64,000 bases of DNA, from positions 502,720 to 566,719 of the forward strand of contig VXCM01000981.1 of NCBI GenBank assembly GCA_014773175.1, given 5' to 3'. Positions 39,601-48,968 of the stretch are shown here, one piece after another. This stretch comes from Lucifuga dentata (Eukaryota > Chordata > Actinopteri > Ophidiiformes > Bythitidae). A program made the position numbers and the translations under genes. The notes below the pieces were generated by a model, which saw nothing but the letters and a program-made list of their open reading frames with translations, was not told the origin of the DNA and ran no database searches. Each line of letters opens with the position of its first letter. Position 1 is the stretch's first letter.

Positions 39601-41352
39601 GCTTCTATTTAAAACGTACAAAAGCCGAAAAAATTCAGATTAACAATAAAAATCTGTTTCCAAAATCCCACTTCTCTGCTACGTGAAACTTTTCTGATCT
39701 GTAATTTTGCCGTCTGTTTTTTCCTCACTTCCACTCTGTCATAAAGTGGTTTCATGAGTGGGTGAATCGTGGGAAATGCAGCTTGATGTTGCACCGGCAA
39801 AGTAGCCAGAACATCCTGATGCAACATTTCAGCCAAACTTTTCTCTGTTTCACATTTTCCACAGGTGATTCTCAGCTCCATGATCAAAGAGTGTGAGATC
39901 AAGGTGGAGAACAGAGGAATTGGAGATGCACAAGGGTGAGAACACACACACACAGAGCCTTTTTCTCAGTAAAGAGGGGATAAGAGTTCGGAGGGTGAAG
40001 GGGTACAAGTGTTGATCTTCTGAGAGGGCATGGGGTCACGAAACTGTGTTGTGTCTGGGCCTGCATTGTGGGTTTTGAGAGAAGATCATCTAGGAGTGTT
40101 TGAGCCACACACACAAACACAGAGAGAGAGAGAGACAAAGAGACAAAACACGGTCCATATTGTGGGTTTTAAAAACAATGTTTCTTCCATCTTAAGACAT
40201 TTATTTCAAGCTCATTAAAAAGAGGAGTGTTTGCATGTATATATTGTAAGTGTGTGCGTGTGAGAATATGAGCATAGTTTTGGGTGTGTTCTCCACAAGA
40301 ACTCTGAGGTCTCCGTGCTTGTGCCGATCATGTTTGTCCCTCTTTCATTTTGGTCTCTTGCTCTCTATCTTGAACCTCAGTTTGCATGATTTATAACTTG
40401 GATCTTTATGTCACAGCCTTGTGTTTATATTTATTCATTTTTTAATTCCTTTATTTCACATCATTAAATATTATCAGAATCTCACCGTTTTTTGGCTGAC
40501 ACAAGCTTTTTAGTATTTTTAGAATGGCTTTAGCTGTAGTGAGGGGAGTTATCATCCTATAGATCTACTCTCAAAGCTTAAATTTCAGCCTTTGTCATGC
40601 TGAATAAGATTTCTCAGAGGGTTATGTAAAATCCAAAATGAGATTTTCCACACACACACACACACACGCGCTAACACATAATTTTATAAAGTGTCACACA
40701 AAACCACAAACCTGAAACAGTTGTCAAGAAGCTTAATCAAGCTTTGGTTGATGGAATGGTCACAGTTTCACAGACAGCTTATTCTCTGAGTCATTTTTCA
40801 GAATAAATACAAAAACATTTGGTGATAAATTGTCCTCGGAGGCTAAGACGTATCATTATGTTGGCCTGACTTGAATTTATTCGCTTTATGTTGGGCGACA
40901 GTTGGGCCACGTTGTTTCTTCTGTTGAGCAATGCAGCCGTGAACAGAGGCTTGGCTGAGCTGCAGCTGCTGGATATCTCTGGATCCCTTTATGCTAAAAA
41001 AAAAAGAAAAAGAGGAACTAATCCAGCCGTNGCTGCTGGATATCTCTGGATCCCTTTATGCTAAAAAAAAAAGAAAAAGAGGAACTAATCCAGCCGTTGG
41101 ACTGTAAAAAGCAGGAATGGCCATGTTAGCAAACAGCATTTCCCCTCCAAAGAAGTAGAGATTTCAGGTTTAAAGCTATTAAAAGCAAATAAAATACGGA
41201 CAGATTCGATGCTTTTTGTTTTTCTTTGCAGCTCTGTGTCCATCGCAACCAGTTTGGTGGGAGAAGACGCCAAGACTAAGTTCCTGAGTAAGATGGGTCA
41301 GCTGACCACGTCCGGCGCCATGCTGGCCAACGTCTTCCAGAGAAAGAAGTGA
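9782..41352 (+). CDS. relch: RELCH (KIAA1468), Rab11-binding LisH/coiled-coil/HEAT protein, complete
   Basis: Recycling-endosome protein that works with Rab11 and OSBP in cholesterol transfer to the trans-Golgi. Exons: 9782-10244, 14952-15041, 18449-18520, 18669-18724, 18869-18982, 19202-19396, 20483-20577, 21262-21382, 21508-21665, 22465-22540, 22687-22782, 27462-27574, 28345-28435, 29305-29376, 29600-29740, 29928-30092, 30279-30426, 30599-30755, 30838-30961, 31338-31386, 32255-32334, 32488-32594, 32772-32871, then 34404-34486 or 35245-35327, 37787-37850, 37936-38074, 38164-38280, 39164-39252, 39865-39935, 41232-41352. The sum is 3567 nt, 1188 residues (human about 1216). Seen: acidic/Pro-rich start, LisH-like segment at 91-123, coil near 185-208, second LisH (RALNFLVNEYLLKNEYKLSS) at 233-265, coiled coil 331-370, then HEAT-type helical repeats from about 455 to the end (GAMLANVFQRKK). 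Kozak context is good. Confidence 0.96.
10245..14951 (+). other. RELCH intron 1 (4.7 kb)
   Basis: This is a large first intron with GTAAGT donor and TTGTTCAG acceptor. It contains a T-rich run broken by a single N at 13010, CA-rich stretches near 13746-13763 and 13920-13940, and an A-run near 14091. I see no exon-like conserved frame in it. Open frames on both strands here are short and have no recognisable protein. Confidence 0.6.
15042..18448 (+). other. RELCH intron 2 (3.4 kb), with a TTAA inverted-repeat element
   Basis: The intron runs between the exon ending REV-type sequence at 15041 and the exon at 18449. It carries one long-TIR element (15811-16392), A/T homopolymers broken by single Ns at 16081 and 16810, and T-runs near 16441, 16623 and 17268. 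No coding sequence was recognised. Confidence 0.55.
15811..16392 (-). mobile_element. Long-TIR TTAA element, copy A (inverted relative to the other copies)
   Basis: The element starts TTAAAGGACC and ends GGTCCTTTAA. More than 80 bp at each end are imperfect inverted complements (GCATGTTTGAGCCTAATATA inward from one end, its complement at the other). It has no transposase frame, so it is a non-autonomous MITE. TTAA at both borders fits piggyBac- or Kolobok-type targets. It contains a single-N gap at 16081. Related copies are at 35413, 44700 and 52108. Confidence 0.85.
19671..19960 (+). mobile_element. Retroposon (SINE or truncated RTE-type LINE) with perfect 17-bp target duplication
   Basis: A 290-bp insert is bounded by identical 17-mers GGATGAATAATTCTGCC at 19654-19670 and 19961-19977. 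The insert ends in TGGCGACCTCTAATGGGAGC followed by CAGCTGAAAG and an AAG-rich tail, a 3' end I associate with RTE-clade LINEs and their SINEs in fish. The internal GCGTCAGGAAAGGCATCCGG is also familiar from that group. Orientation is plus, by the tail. It lies in the RELCH intron between exons 6 and 7. Confidence 0.85.
22925..23397. mobile_element. MITE-like element with short imperfect TIRs
   Basis: The left end reads TTAAAGGTGCTGTGTGTAGC and the right end (reverse complement) AAAGGTGGTAGATGTAGCAT, giving imperfect terminal inverted repeats of about 20 bp. It is 473 bp with no coding frame. It sits in the RELCH intron after exon 11, upstream of the candidate microexon. The family was not identified. 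Confidence 0.5.
23705..23728 (+). other. relch: Candidate RELCH 24-nt microexon
   Basis: The 24 nt are bounded by ctcctag and gtgagt, a near-ideal donor. They are in phase 0 between exons that both join in phase 0 (…AKRE and ELIPL…), so inclusion would add RMVTHLCQ without a frame change. The upstream tract reads tgcctctctgctcctag: UGC inside the pyrimidine tract just before the acceptor is the known SRRM4 (nSR100) signature of neural microexons. The human RELCH protein I recall lacks these residues. Use is inferred, not shown. Confidence 0.5.
24116..24181 (+). other. relch: Candidate alternative terminal exon of RELCH with in-frame stop
   Basis: A T-rich tract and attag acceptor at 24111-24115 are followed by 22 codons open in phase 0 from either exon 11 or the microexon. 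They end in TGA (24179-24181) after a Lys-rich, helix-like peptide (VLKEMKKMKYLKEG). An AATAAA lies at 24358-24363, with GT-rich sequence about 70 bp beyond. A transcript ending here would make a protein of about 533-541 residues that keeps the LisH and coil parts but lacks nearly all HEAT repeats. No homolog of the tail was recognised. Confidence 0.4.
27406..27670 (+). repeat. Microsatellites at both splice sites of RELCH exon 27462-27574
   Basis: A (CT)n tract at 27406-27440 precedes the acceptor. The donor itself is the first GT of a (GT)n run at 27575-27627 (broken by N at 27619), followed by (GAGT)n to 27670. Length variation here could alter splicing. UG repeats in RNA are known binding sites for TDP-43 and CELF proteins. 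Confidence 0.85.
31387..32254 (+). other. RELCH intron with a single-N contig join
   Basis: This 868-bp intron contains a short CA repeat (31410-31440) and a CTTCC-plus-T-run duplicated around an N at 32114, the same join pattern as elsewhere. The acceptor follows a long T tract. Nothing else was recognised. Confidence 0.6.
33652..33863. other. Assembly gap of 212 N
   Basis: This is the only multi-base gap in the window. It lies in the RELCH intron between the exon ending 32871 and the candidate alternative exon at 34404. An additional exon could be hidden here, although the RELCH protein is complete without one. Confidence 0.98.
34404..34486 (+). other. relch: RELCH alternative exon 'a' (candidate mutually exclusive partner)
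   Basis: The 83-nt exon has ccgaccag acceptor and gtaagt donor and enters in phase 0 after …MFE. It encodes LLVKGVNETLVAQRVVPALI then TLSSDPE, plus two bases that join the exon at 37787 as Ile-Ser-Val-Arg. It is the same length and phase as the exon at 35245 and shares 15 of 27 residues with it. Because 83 is not a multiple of three, using both would shift the frame. It covers about residues 962-989, one helix pair of the HEAT region. Confidence 0.8.
35245..35327 (+). other. relch: RELCH alternative exon 'b' (ortholog of the canonical exon)
   Basis: The 83-nt exon has tttgcag acceptor and gtgagt donor. It encodes LVLRGMSEALVDRRAAPALI then TLCSGPE and is close to the human segment LTLRGMSEALVDKRVAPALV. 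It joins 37787 as Phe-Ser-Val-Arg. It lies 0.76 kb after exon 'a', with a T-run broken by N (34743) between them. Its TLCSGPE differs from TLSSDPE, which is shared by exon 'a' and human. Confidence 0.85.
35413..35866 (+). mobile_element. Long-TIR TTAA element, copy B (3'-truncated)
   Basis: The left end TTAAAGGAACATAT and the body match the other copies (GCATGTTTGAGCCCAATACA; later GTGGGTGTATCGCCTGAACA), but the right inverted repeat is missing after about 35866. It lies in the RELCH intron after exon 'b'. It is more diverged than copies C and D. Confidence 0.75.
37015..37081 (+). other. Orphan exon-like segment in a RELCH intron
   Basis: The 67 nt lie between tttcacag and gtgagt. They read open after either alternative exon, giving a Cys/His/Lys-rich peptide (LCPYKHKHFGKKKKKLWYEC), but leave in the wrong phase for the exon at 37787. 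An A-run (about 37052-37060) makes the frame sensitive to an indel. It may be a cryptic, poison or decayed exon. The protein family was not recognised. Confidence 0.3.
40965..41097. repeat. 66-bp direct duplication around a single N (assembly join)
   Basis: Positions 40965-41030 and 41032-41097 are identical with N at 41031 between them. It lies in the last RELCH intron, about 135 bp before the final exon, with no effect on coding sequence. This is the same artefact type as in PIGN exon 1. Confidence 0.88.
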
Positions 41353-42347
41353 GCACGACACAGAGCGCGCGCCACGCCTTTCCCATTGCCCCCTGCCTTG
41401 TCGGGGAGCATCTTATTTTACCAGACAAAAAAAAAAAAAANAAAAAAAAAAAAAGAAAAGAGCACCGGTTCAAAGAAATGTAGGTTTTCTTAAAGTAACA
41501 TCCAGCGATGAACTGCAGCGAAAGCTCATTTCCTCCCGTTAATTCTTAAGACGTTTTATGAATCGGTGTTGTTTAAAAAAAAAAAATCATTGTTTCACGT
41601 CCAAGAGGAATTGAAGAGAATCGAGACTGACCCGCGGTGATAAGCAGACTTGTTTTTGAGAGGAAATTATGACTGAATTTGATTTCCATTGCGGCGCTTC
41701 ACGTCTCGGAGGATTTTCTCTGGGTTTGTCCTGCTGGATTTCATTTTGGCTTTTAAATAAAGTGAAGAGTTTGACGACAATTGCATTAATTTGCATTCTT
41801 AGTGGTTCCGTGTTAGAATGGATTCGTACCGAACGCTCGGACCACAAAATGGCGGGCAGGCTTTCAGGAAAGCCGCTGTATTGCCTACTTGAAGTTATAA
41901 AACAAATATGATCTTGCCTTTGTTTCTTTAACGTTTGTCTCTGTTTTTTTGTTTTGATAGCTTCTATTTTATAACTTATTTATGTCTTAATGAAAGAAAA
42001 AAAATACCTTATTCCAAGTTCCAAAGAAATTTGCACTTCACTTTACTGTTTTGTTCATTATTATATATATTATATATTTTATTTTAATTCAGAGTCTTCT
42101 ACACGATCACTACTGTTAAGAGAACACTGACGATTATTCCTTCCCGGTTTGTTGCCTCTCGTCTCTTTGTGTTGCAATGTCTCCGTTATGTTTTCTTAAA
42201 GTGGGTATTTGGTTCCGTTTCCCATGATTTTTTTGTTTTAGTTTTGGATATGCTCTAAGAAAAACAGTAAATACCTGTATCATACACTGAAGTGAAGAGG
42301 AAGGTACTCGTTATGTATATTTGAAATTGGTGTCATGGTGTAATAAA
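41353..42347 (+). other. relch: RELCH 3' UTR
   Basis: It runs from the TGA at 41350-41352 to a polyadenylation signal AATAAA at 42342-42347. An earlier AATAAA near 41756 could give a shorter 3' end. An A-run broken by N at 41441 may be an assembly join. The exact cleavage sites are not known. Confidence 0.6.
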
Positions 42348-44699
42348 TGAGAGATGAGTTGTTCTCTGGAAGCCTCATTTATGCGCCGGTTGGTCGTTTT
42401 AATTGTGTCAACAGGTGCTGAAGGCAGTAAAACACACAAACACACACACTCTGTAACAATCCTTTGAAGTCGTCTATTGTAGTAAGTACAACAAACCAAA
42501 GTCCATCTCATGGGACATTCCCAGCAACTTACCGCAAATAAATACAGATTTAAAAGCTCAGAGTTACCATCCAGATTACTGCATCTCAACTCATACCAGC
42601 CTTGAGGACACAAACTTCAGCCTGAATCACCAAAGAACGATTGATTTCTCCTCAGATGAACCATATTGGAACCTGTCATGGAATCCTATACATTACTTTC
42701 TCACATGTGGGTCATCCAGCTCCATAGAGACATTGTCAATACTGCTGCTAGTTTGGTGGTTGATCATTATGGGAGTTGACTAACAGCCCTGATAAGGAAC
42801 ATCATTTGCATATTGAGGCTAATATTCAACCATTGTGGCTGATAACTCTGCAGGTGGACAAATAATTGATACTGCAGGAGTGGAACAGGGGGCATGGCAG
42901 TATTTGAAGGTGTGTGTGTGCCAAACTGACAAGCCTGATGCGTGTGATTTGCATATGGACTGAATGGTTTTCTTCTTTAAAACAACCTGCTTGCCAAGAC
43001 TCTTGCAAGCGCTGTTGACATGTCAACATGGGTGTGGGTGTGTGTGTGTGTCGCCATGCAAATGTGTATTTTCTTGCACATCTGGGGTATGAACTTACTG
43101 TGTTTGAGTTTATGAGAATTCTACTGGCATATAATGGCATCAGCCGGCAGCTCTTACTCACAGGAGTGACTTTGGTGAGTCACGGATCACATCTGTTTCC
43201 AAAGAAAGCAGAAGCAATGCAGATCCAATCTGAAACCACCGGAACATGGTGGCTAAGTTTTAAAGCTATTATTCCGCTCTGTTTTGTGTCCATGTGAATG
43301 TGTGTGCGGCATATGGGAGTAACGTGCCTGTTTTTATACCCTGGGTATTTTTTTCAGTGTGTTCTGTGCCGGACCCTTGAAGCTTCCTGCACAAAACGAT
43401 GCCAAAACTGGCTGTGGCTGGGTTTTTTNTTTTTTTTTTTTTTTTTTTGTCCTATGGAAGGACTGTGTGTGTTACATTAATGGAAACCATCCGGGACTCA
43501 TGGCGTGTGTGTGTGTGTTTATGTCATGAACTTTAACTTTCTGTGAGTGATGCTAAGCAACACAACTCTCTTTCTACACAGTCTCTGGTCTGACCCAGGT
43601 CATTTCAAGTGTGACGCTCATAAACCAGCAGGACTTCTGCCCGCTTTTTTCTTCCATTTTCATACATTCAAACAAACGGCGTTGTTACGTCTCTGTGCTC
43701 AACGCTGACTTTCCTGTTACCGGCTCACTTTTTGCTGTTGGGGTCAGTGACCTTTACATGAATGTCTAGGGTATGTTTAAAATCCAGCTGAGATTTCTGA
43801 TTGTTAAAAGAATCAAACATAGCTCTTAATTGCCGCTCCACTAACTGCAGAGGCCACAAACAGCCTCTCTCAGCATGTTTTTACAGGAAGTGGGAGCGAG
43901 GACAGAGCCTGTTACCTTTAGTAGCTCAGCTTAAATCCCTCATTACTCTTCCTCTTTCCCCCCAGTAAACTCTTCATCAACATGCAGTGGTGTTTTTAAA
44001 GCTTAGCAGCCCCACAGCTTGCACTAATGTGACTACTTCACATTATTTTTTTCTCGCTCTCCTGCCAATCAGCACCCTGCTTTATCCATTCAGGATAGAA
44101 TTTAATATTTGCATAACTGTCATCTTGAAGAGTAAACATCCTTCACTTTTAGCCCCCCTCTCTCCCAAAGCCCCTACCTCCCCCTCCTCCTCCTCATTCT
44201 CCTATCATGTCAAATCAGAGTGAGCCTAGTCTGCCATGCAAATTTAGAGGGGAACATACGCCCAGCACTTTTTGTCTCTCTTTCCTGGGAAGAGAAGAAA
44301 AGTTTTTTTTTTTTTTCTTCCTGGAGGTATTTAATCCTGTCAAATAAATGAGTCATGTCAAAGGTCATGACTATAGAAATGCTTGTGGCTGTTTCAGGAC
44401 TCATGCTACAGGAATTATGCAAACCTGGGACTCTAACCCAGGCTTAGTCATGTGACATTCATGATAAAACACAGATGAAGGACTTGAAATTTATGAAACT
44501 GACCACATGATTTGCATCAGTGTGTCAGCTAAGAAATAATGTGTTAATTTAAGTTCTGTGTGCTCTATGACGTCATATATGAACTTCTTTGGGCAACTAG
44601 AAGTTCAGATTTGGTTGGTGTAAAGTGGCTTTGGGCAAATGTTTTCTGAATTCTGGTCAAGTTGTACAGTAACTAAATACATATACTCAAACACTATAC

Positions 44700-45370
44700 T
44701 TAAAGGACCATACTGGCCATTTTGCATGTTTGAGCCTAATATATTCAATTTTCATGCACGTAACATTACTGACAGTAATTTCCTAAGGCATACTACTGGA
44801 CCAGAGAATCAATTTTTTTTCCTACCTTCCAGACCGCCATTGGTTTCAGCTCATTCTGATACGCTCTTAAAATCAACTTGTTGATATTTGAAACGTTCTT
44901 GAGATAAATCCATCATCGCAAACAAGATGTGTATTCAGGGATTCAGGGTTTTTTGGGTTTTTTTTCAAAGTTACGTAATGTTAGTATTTAAGTGCAATAA
45001 AAAGCTCAGAATGAATGTATATGTCTTCACTGGAGAATACAGTCCCAAAATAGACCTGCATTTATTGAAAAATTTAAACGACCGTGACTTCATAAGACTT
45101 CGTAATTATAAGCAGGCGAAACATCGATTTTTAAGGTGGGTGTATCGCTTGAATATTTGATTTTGGAAGATTAAGAGNAGCAGGCGAAACATCGATTTTT
45201 AAGGTGGGTGTATCGCTTGAATATTTGATTTTGGAAGATTAAGAGATTTCACAAAATATCAGGAAAACTGAAATACGGTTTTATCCTTTGGGAAATGGTT
45301 GTCAATAATGTAACGTATGAAAATTTAATATTAGGCTCAAACATACAAAATGGACGGTATGGTCCTTTAA
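44700..45370 (+). mobile_element. Long-TIR TTAA element, copy C
   Basis: It begins TTAAAGGACCATAC and ends GTATGGTCCTTTAA. The ends are inverted repeats over roughly 100 bp. It contains a false 67-bp duplication around N at 45178, so the real length is about 603 bp, close to copy D (593). No transposase is present. Confidence 0.88.
45111..45245. repeat. 67-bp direct duplication around a single N (assembly join)
   Basis: Positions 45111-45177 and 45179-45245 are identical, separated by N at 45178, inside TTAA element copy C. The other copies of the element have this block once, which supports an assembly artefact. Confidence 0.9.
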
Positions 45371-46125
45371 GTCCAAACTTGAGATAGTTGTACTTTGAGT
45401 ATTTTCAGTTTGTGCTTCCTTGTACTTCACTATATTTTAGTAGAAAATATAGTCCTTTTGTATTAATCTGATGGGTTTTACTTGTTATCTGGCATGACAA
45501 GCTCATAAGATGTTGCTGGTGCCAGATAAAAACCTTGTATCTCCAATGTTTTAACTTATTGACACAATGTGTATTTAACAGTGAATTTGCTCATTTGCTC
45601 ACCCTGTAGTTGATCTGAAAGCATGAAAATCCCCTAAATTGTAGATTTAAGGTTTTTTCATCCAGGATCTTCAATTTTAAGTGAATAATGATGTCAAATT
45701 ATGGGTATTTTCATTCATTTCCCCCAAACATCTCAAAAATTATACAAAGTTTTCCAAAATGTTGGGTGGAAAAAATATTAAGTATTATAGATGACATAAT
45801 TATTTTCTCACAGTTATTTTCTTTAGGAATATGTTTGTTTGCATTTATAGTTAAATGGAACTTATTTTTATTGCTTATATTACTTTGTTTACTTGGATAA
45901 AATATTTTATGAATGCAAATGTGTGATTTAAACTGTTGAAATTTGTCATCCCAGGTGTGTAGAGAGAGGGTGGGTGGGGGTGAGGGGTTCTTTGCGTATT
46001 ACTACGTGGGTAGGTGGGAGGAGTTCTCTTCTCAGTCAGTTTTTTACAAGCTGTTGCATGCAGCTCTTTCCACAGAGCGTGGGTGAGAGAGGAGAGGAGT
46101 AAGGAGCGCAGCCAGTCCGCCGGGA

Positions 46126-46212
46126 ATGAAGGCGCTAGAATGCCCTGTGAGACGCTGCGGGGATTTGGCCACTTTCACGCAGAGGCGCACAGGAAGAAGT
46201 GATTTACTGTGA
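46126..46212 (+). other. Possible upstream ORF in the TNFRSF11A 5' leader
   Basis: An ATG at 46126 opens a 28-codon frame ending at TGA 46210-46212, 77 nt before the receptor start. If transcription begins upstream of 46126 it would be a uORF able to damp translation. The start site is not known. The peptide resembles no protein I recognise. Confidence 0.3.
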
Positions 46213-46289
46213 TTAGACTTGAAAAGTGGCGTGGGCAGATTCATCTTCCTAAAGTTTGTTTCAGAAAATAATCTTCATCAGCAGCAGAG

Positions 46290-48924
46290 ATGAGACTGAA
46301 CTTCTCCACCAGTTGGATATTCCGGGGCTGGATAACGTGGCTCCTTCTCATCTCTTACGCACAGGTAAAATGATGCTTCTCTTCCTGTATAACTCAGAAA
46401 GTTAGAAGGTTTAGCATAGTATTCTCATAGGTGGTGTTAATATGGTACTGTGCTTAGTTGATAGTAACTTTATAATAATGCGGGACTGTTATTCTGTTCA
46501 CTTTTATTGCGGGAATCCTTTTACGCACGAAAGATGCGCAAAATAGTTGGAATCATAATCGTATATTTTTCCTTGAGAAGATAAACAGTGAACGTGTCAT
46601 CACATCAGATGATTTCTGTGAACGGGTTCGAGGCTGATAGAGGATGGAGGGGGGGAGGAGGGGTGGAGGTTGTGTTTTTAACGACGTTGAATCCTGGACA
46701 CTGACTGGAAACAGTCCAGTCCGCCTACCCTGCTTTAACCGCAAAAAGCCGCTGGCGAACGTTTTTCTCCCTTCATCAAACATTATTTCCCAGGGCCAGA
46801 GAAAGAACCTCATTCGTTACACCAGAGGGGAGGTGCTCAAAATGAGGTGCGGGGACCAAGAGGGGTCCATCCGCTTTGTTTTATTCACTAGAATAAACTT
46901 TATTCCCTGGAACGCACAGAAGGTATTTCCATAAATCACATACCATCACTTAAGCTGAATAGAATAGAATAGAATAGAATAGAATAGAATAGAATAGAAG
47001 AAAGTTAATAAATCATTCTCAATATCACTTCCAAATGAATAGAATTGTTCAGAACAGTTTGATGCTGTGATTTACAGTTCTCATTGGTGCATTTTCCAAA
47101 TTCTGCAGCCACTAAACTGCTAGAGTTTCAAAATTGGAGTAAAATAAATGAACAGTCCCTGATGTGTTGTTGTTGAGTCCTGAGCGTTAACTCCGTCCAG
47201 GTGCAGCAGTTTATGAGATGTGGTTGTGGTGGTGGGACTGCTGGGCACCACTGATCCATCACTGAGCCTCTGTTACCGTAAGTCAGCATCCTTACCACTT
47301 TGACTGGAACAGATGCTCTTTCTTCCCAGTTTTGTTTTTTTTCTCTATGCTTTACCAAAATGTGTTGCAAGAGATCAGGAGGCTGCTGACTGAGCTTTAT
47401 CCACTGAGGAAAGATGTTTTTGATAAGCTATTAAATAAATGTGAGCAAATACAGTAAAACACTGCAGAAATGAGTGGAAGGGAATGACACTGGAAAGGTT
47501 TTGGCTTTGGTTTTTGTTCTCACTGTCTTGCCATCACTGACTCATATAATTCCCAAAGAATTCCCCTTCATTTGCATGGCTTTACACCCTTCCATCCACT
47601 TCATTTTGCATTAATCTCTGACTCTCTGAGTGACATTGAGCAACACAAGATTACTTCAACATGCTGTGAGCTTAAAAATTCTTATGTATCATGAATAAGA
47701 TGAGCTTTGTTGAAGACTTCATTTTTGGATTAATTTACTGGCTCACCCACATGTATCCTGTACTTCCCACTTGGTGAGCTTCTCTGTATCTGTCTCCATC
47801 CATCATCCATCCATCCCTCCATCCACCCACCTACCCATCCATCCATCCATCCGTATTCAGTGGTATGTCTGCCTCAGCTTGACTAACCACTTGATGTTAC
47901 CTCAGGCCTGCAGATCCAAACTTGACTTCACCACACAAACAATAGACAATGCAGGCAGTCTAATCATAACAGCAATAGCACTTTGTGCAATCTCGGCATT
48001 AATATCGTTAATATAGCTCTAACAGCCATGGATTATGCTGTCTGCTGCAATTACAGTAAAACTATATCAGTACAGAACTGTGGTTGTCACCAAGTGTCTA
48101 TGAACACCAAACCAAATATTGCATTAACACAGCAGCAATTTGCAATAGAAAGTGGCAAACAAATGCTGAATTGAAGCAAAACACAACTCTGTCTGGAAGC
48201 TTGTACGGTTTAAATATTTTATATTCGTATACTGTATTTATTAGAAGAGACAAACTAGTTTCTTCATTCACAAAAACTGATTTGCAGGTGGCCAATCAGA
48301 GGTATTTTTATGGCTTTGAGAAGAATGAATCAGAGATGCAAACATAATACAAAGACCCACTTGTTGCGCAATAAACTTTTACAGAGCCTTATCATCGATC
48401 CTGGCTGAAGCACCTAGGGGCCTAAAGCTACGCCGTGCTTTGCTTGGCTCAGTGCCGATGGCTGCTGTGGCAGTTATGCAAATTTTCAGCAAATGGAATG
48501 CATTCTGCATCACATTCTGATTTGATAGGGATCACAGAAGTTTGGAAGGATTTTTGAAAATTAAACAAAATAGCGCAGAAGGGATTGTAAAGAAAAAGTC
48601 AAACCTGAACATGCACAGGTGCCTCTGTTCTCTTTCTGTCCTCTGCTTCCCTCCTATATCCATCCATCCATGTTTCGTCTTTGCTCTCTCCTCTCCTCTT
48701 TTGAGGCTGGACATTCTATCTTGAACTTCATGATAACCTATAATCATATAGGGTGGATCAACATCTTACATGTATATTTAGTGAGTCAAAACATAGTGTC
48801 TCACATCATTTCAACCCAATGTTTAGATGTGGTGGTGGCAAAAGTACGATTCCCAGCATTCTTTTGGCTTCCTGTGCCCTCTGGCCTAGTCGAGGGGACT
48901 GACTGTCTTACAGCTCAAGATAAC

Positions 48925-48968
<44 letters not shown>

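Larger units (their letters stand above)
42350..46030. other. Intergenic region RELCH to TNFRSF11A
   Basis: No gene recognised. It contains a T-run broken by N (43429), several short GT tracts, and the best-preserved TTAA element (44700-45370). The open frames are short and AT- or repeat-driven. Confidence 0.6.

Noticed and set aside
39123..39686. 187-codon plus-strand frame
   Set aside because: Driven by CA and GA repeats next to a RELCH exon whose real reading frame is different. Low-complexity shadow.
48924..48968. CTGT array considered as CRISPR-like or regulatory repeats
   Set aside because: Perfect tetranucleotide microsatellite with no spacers, in a vertebrate intron.
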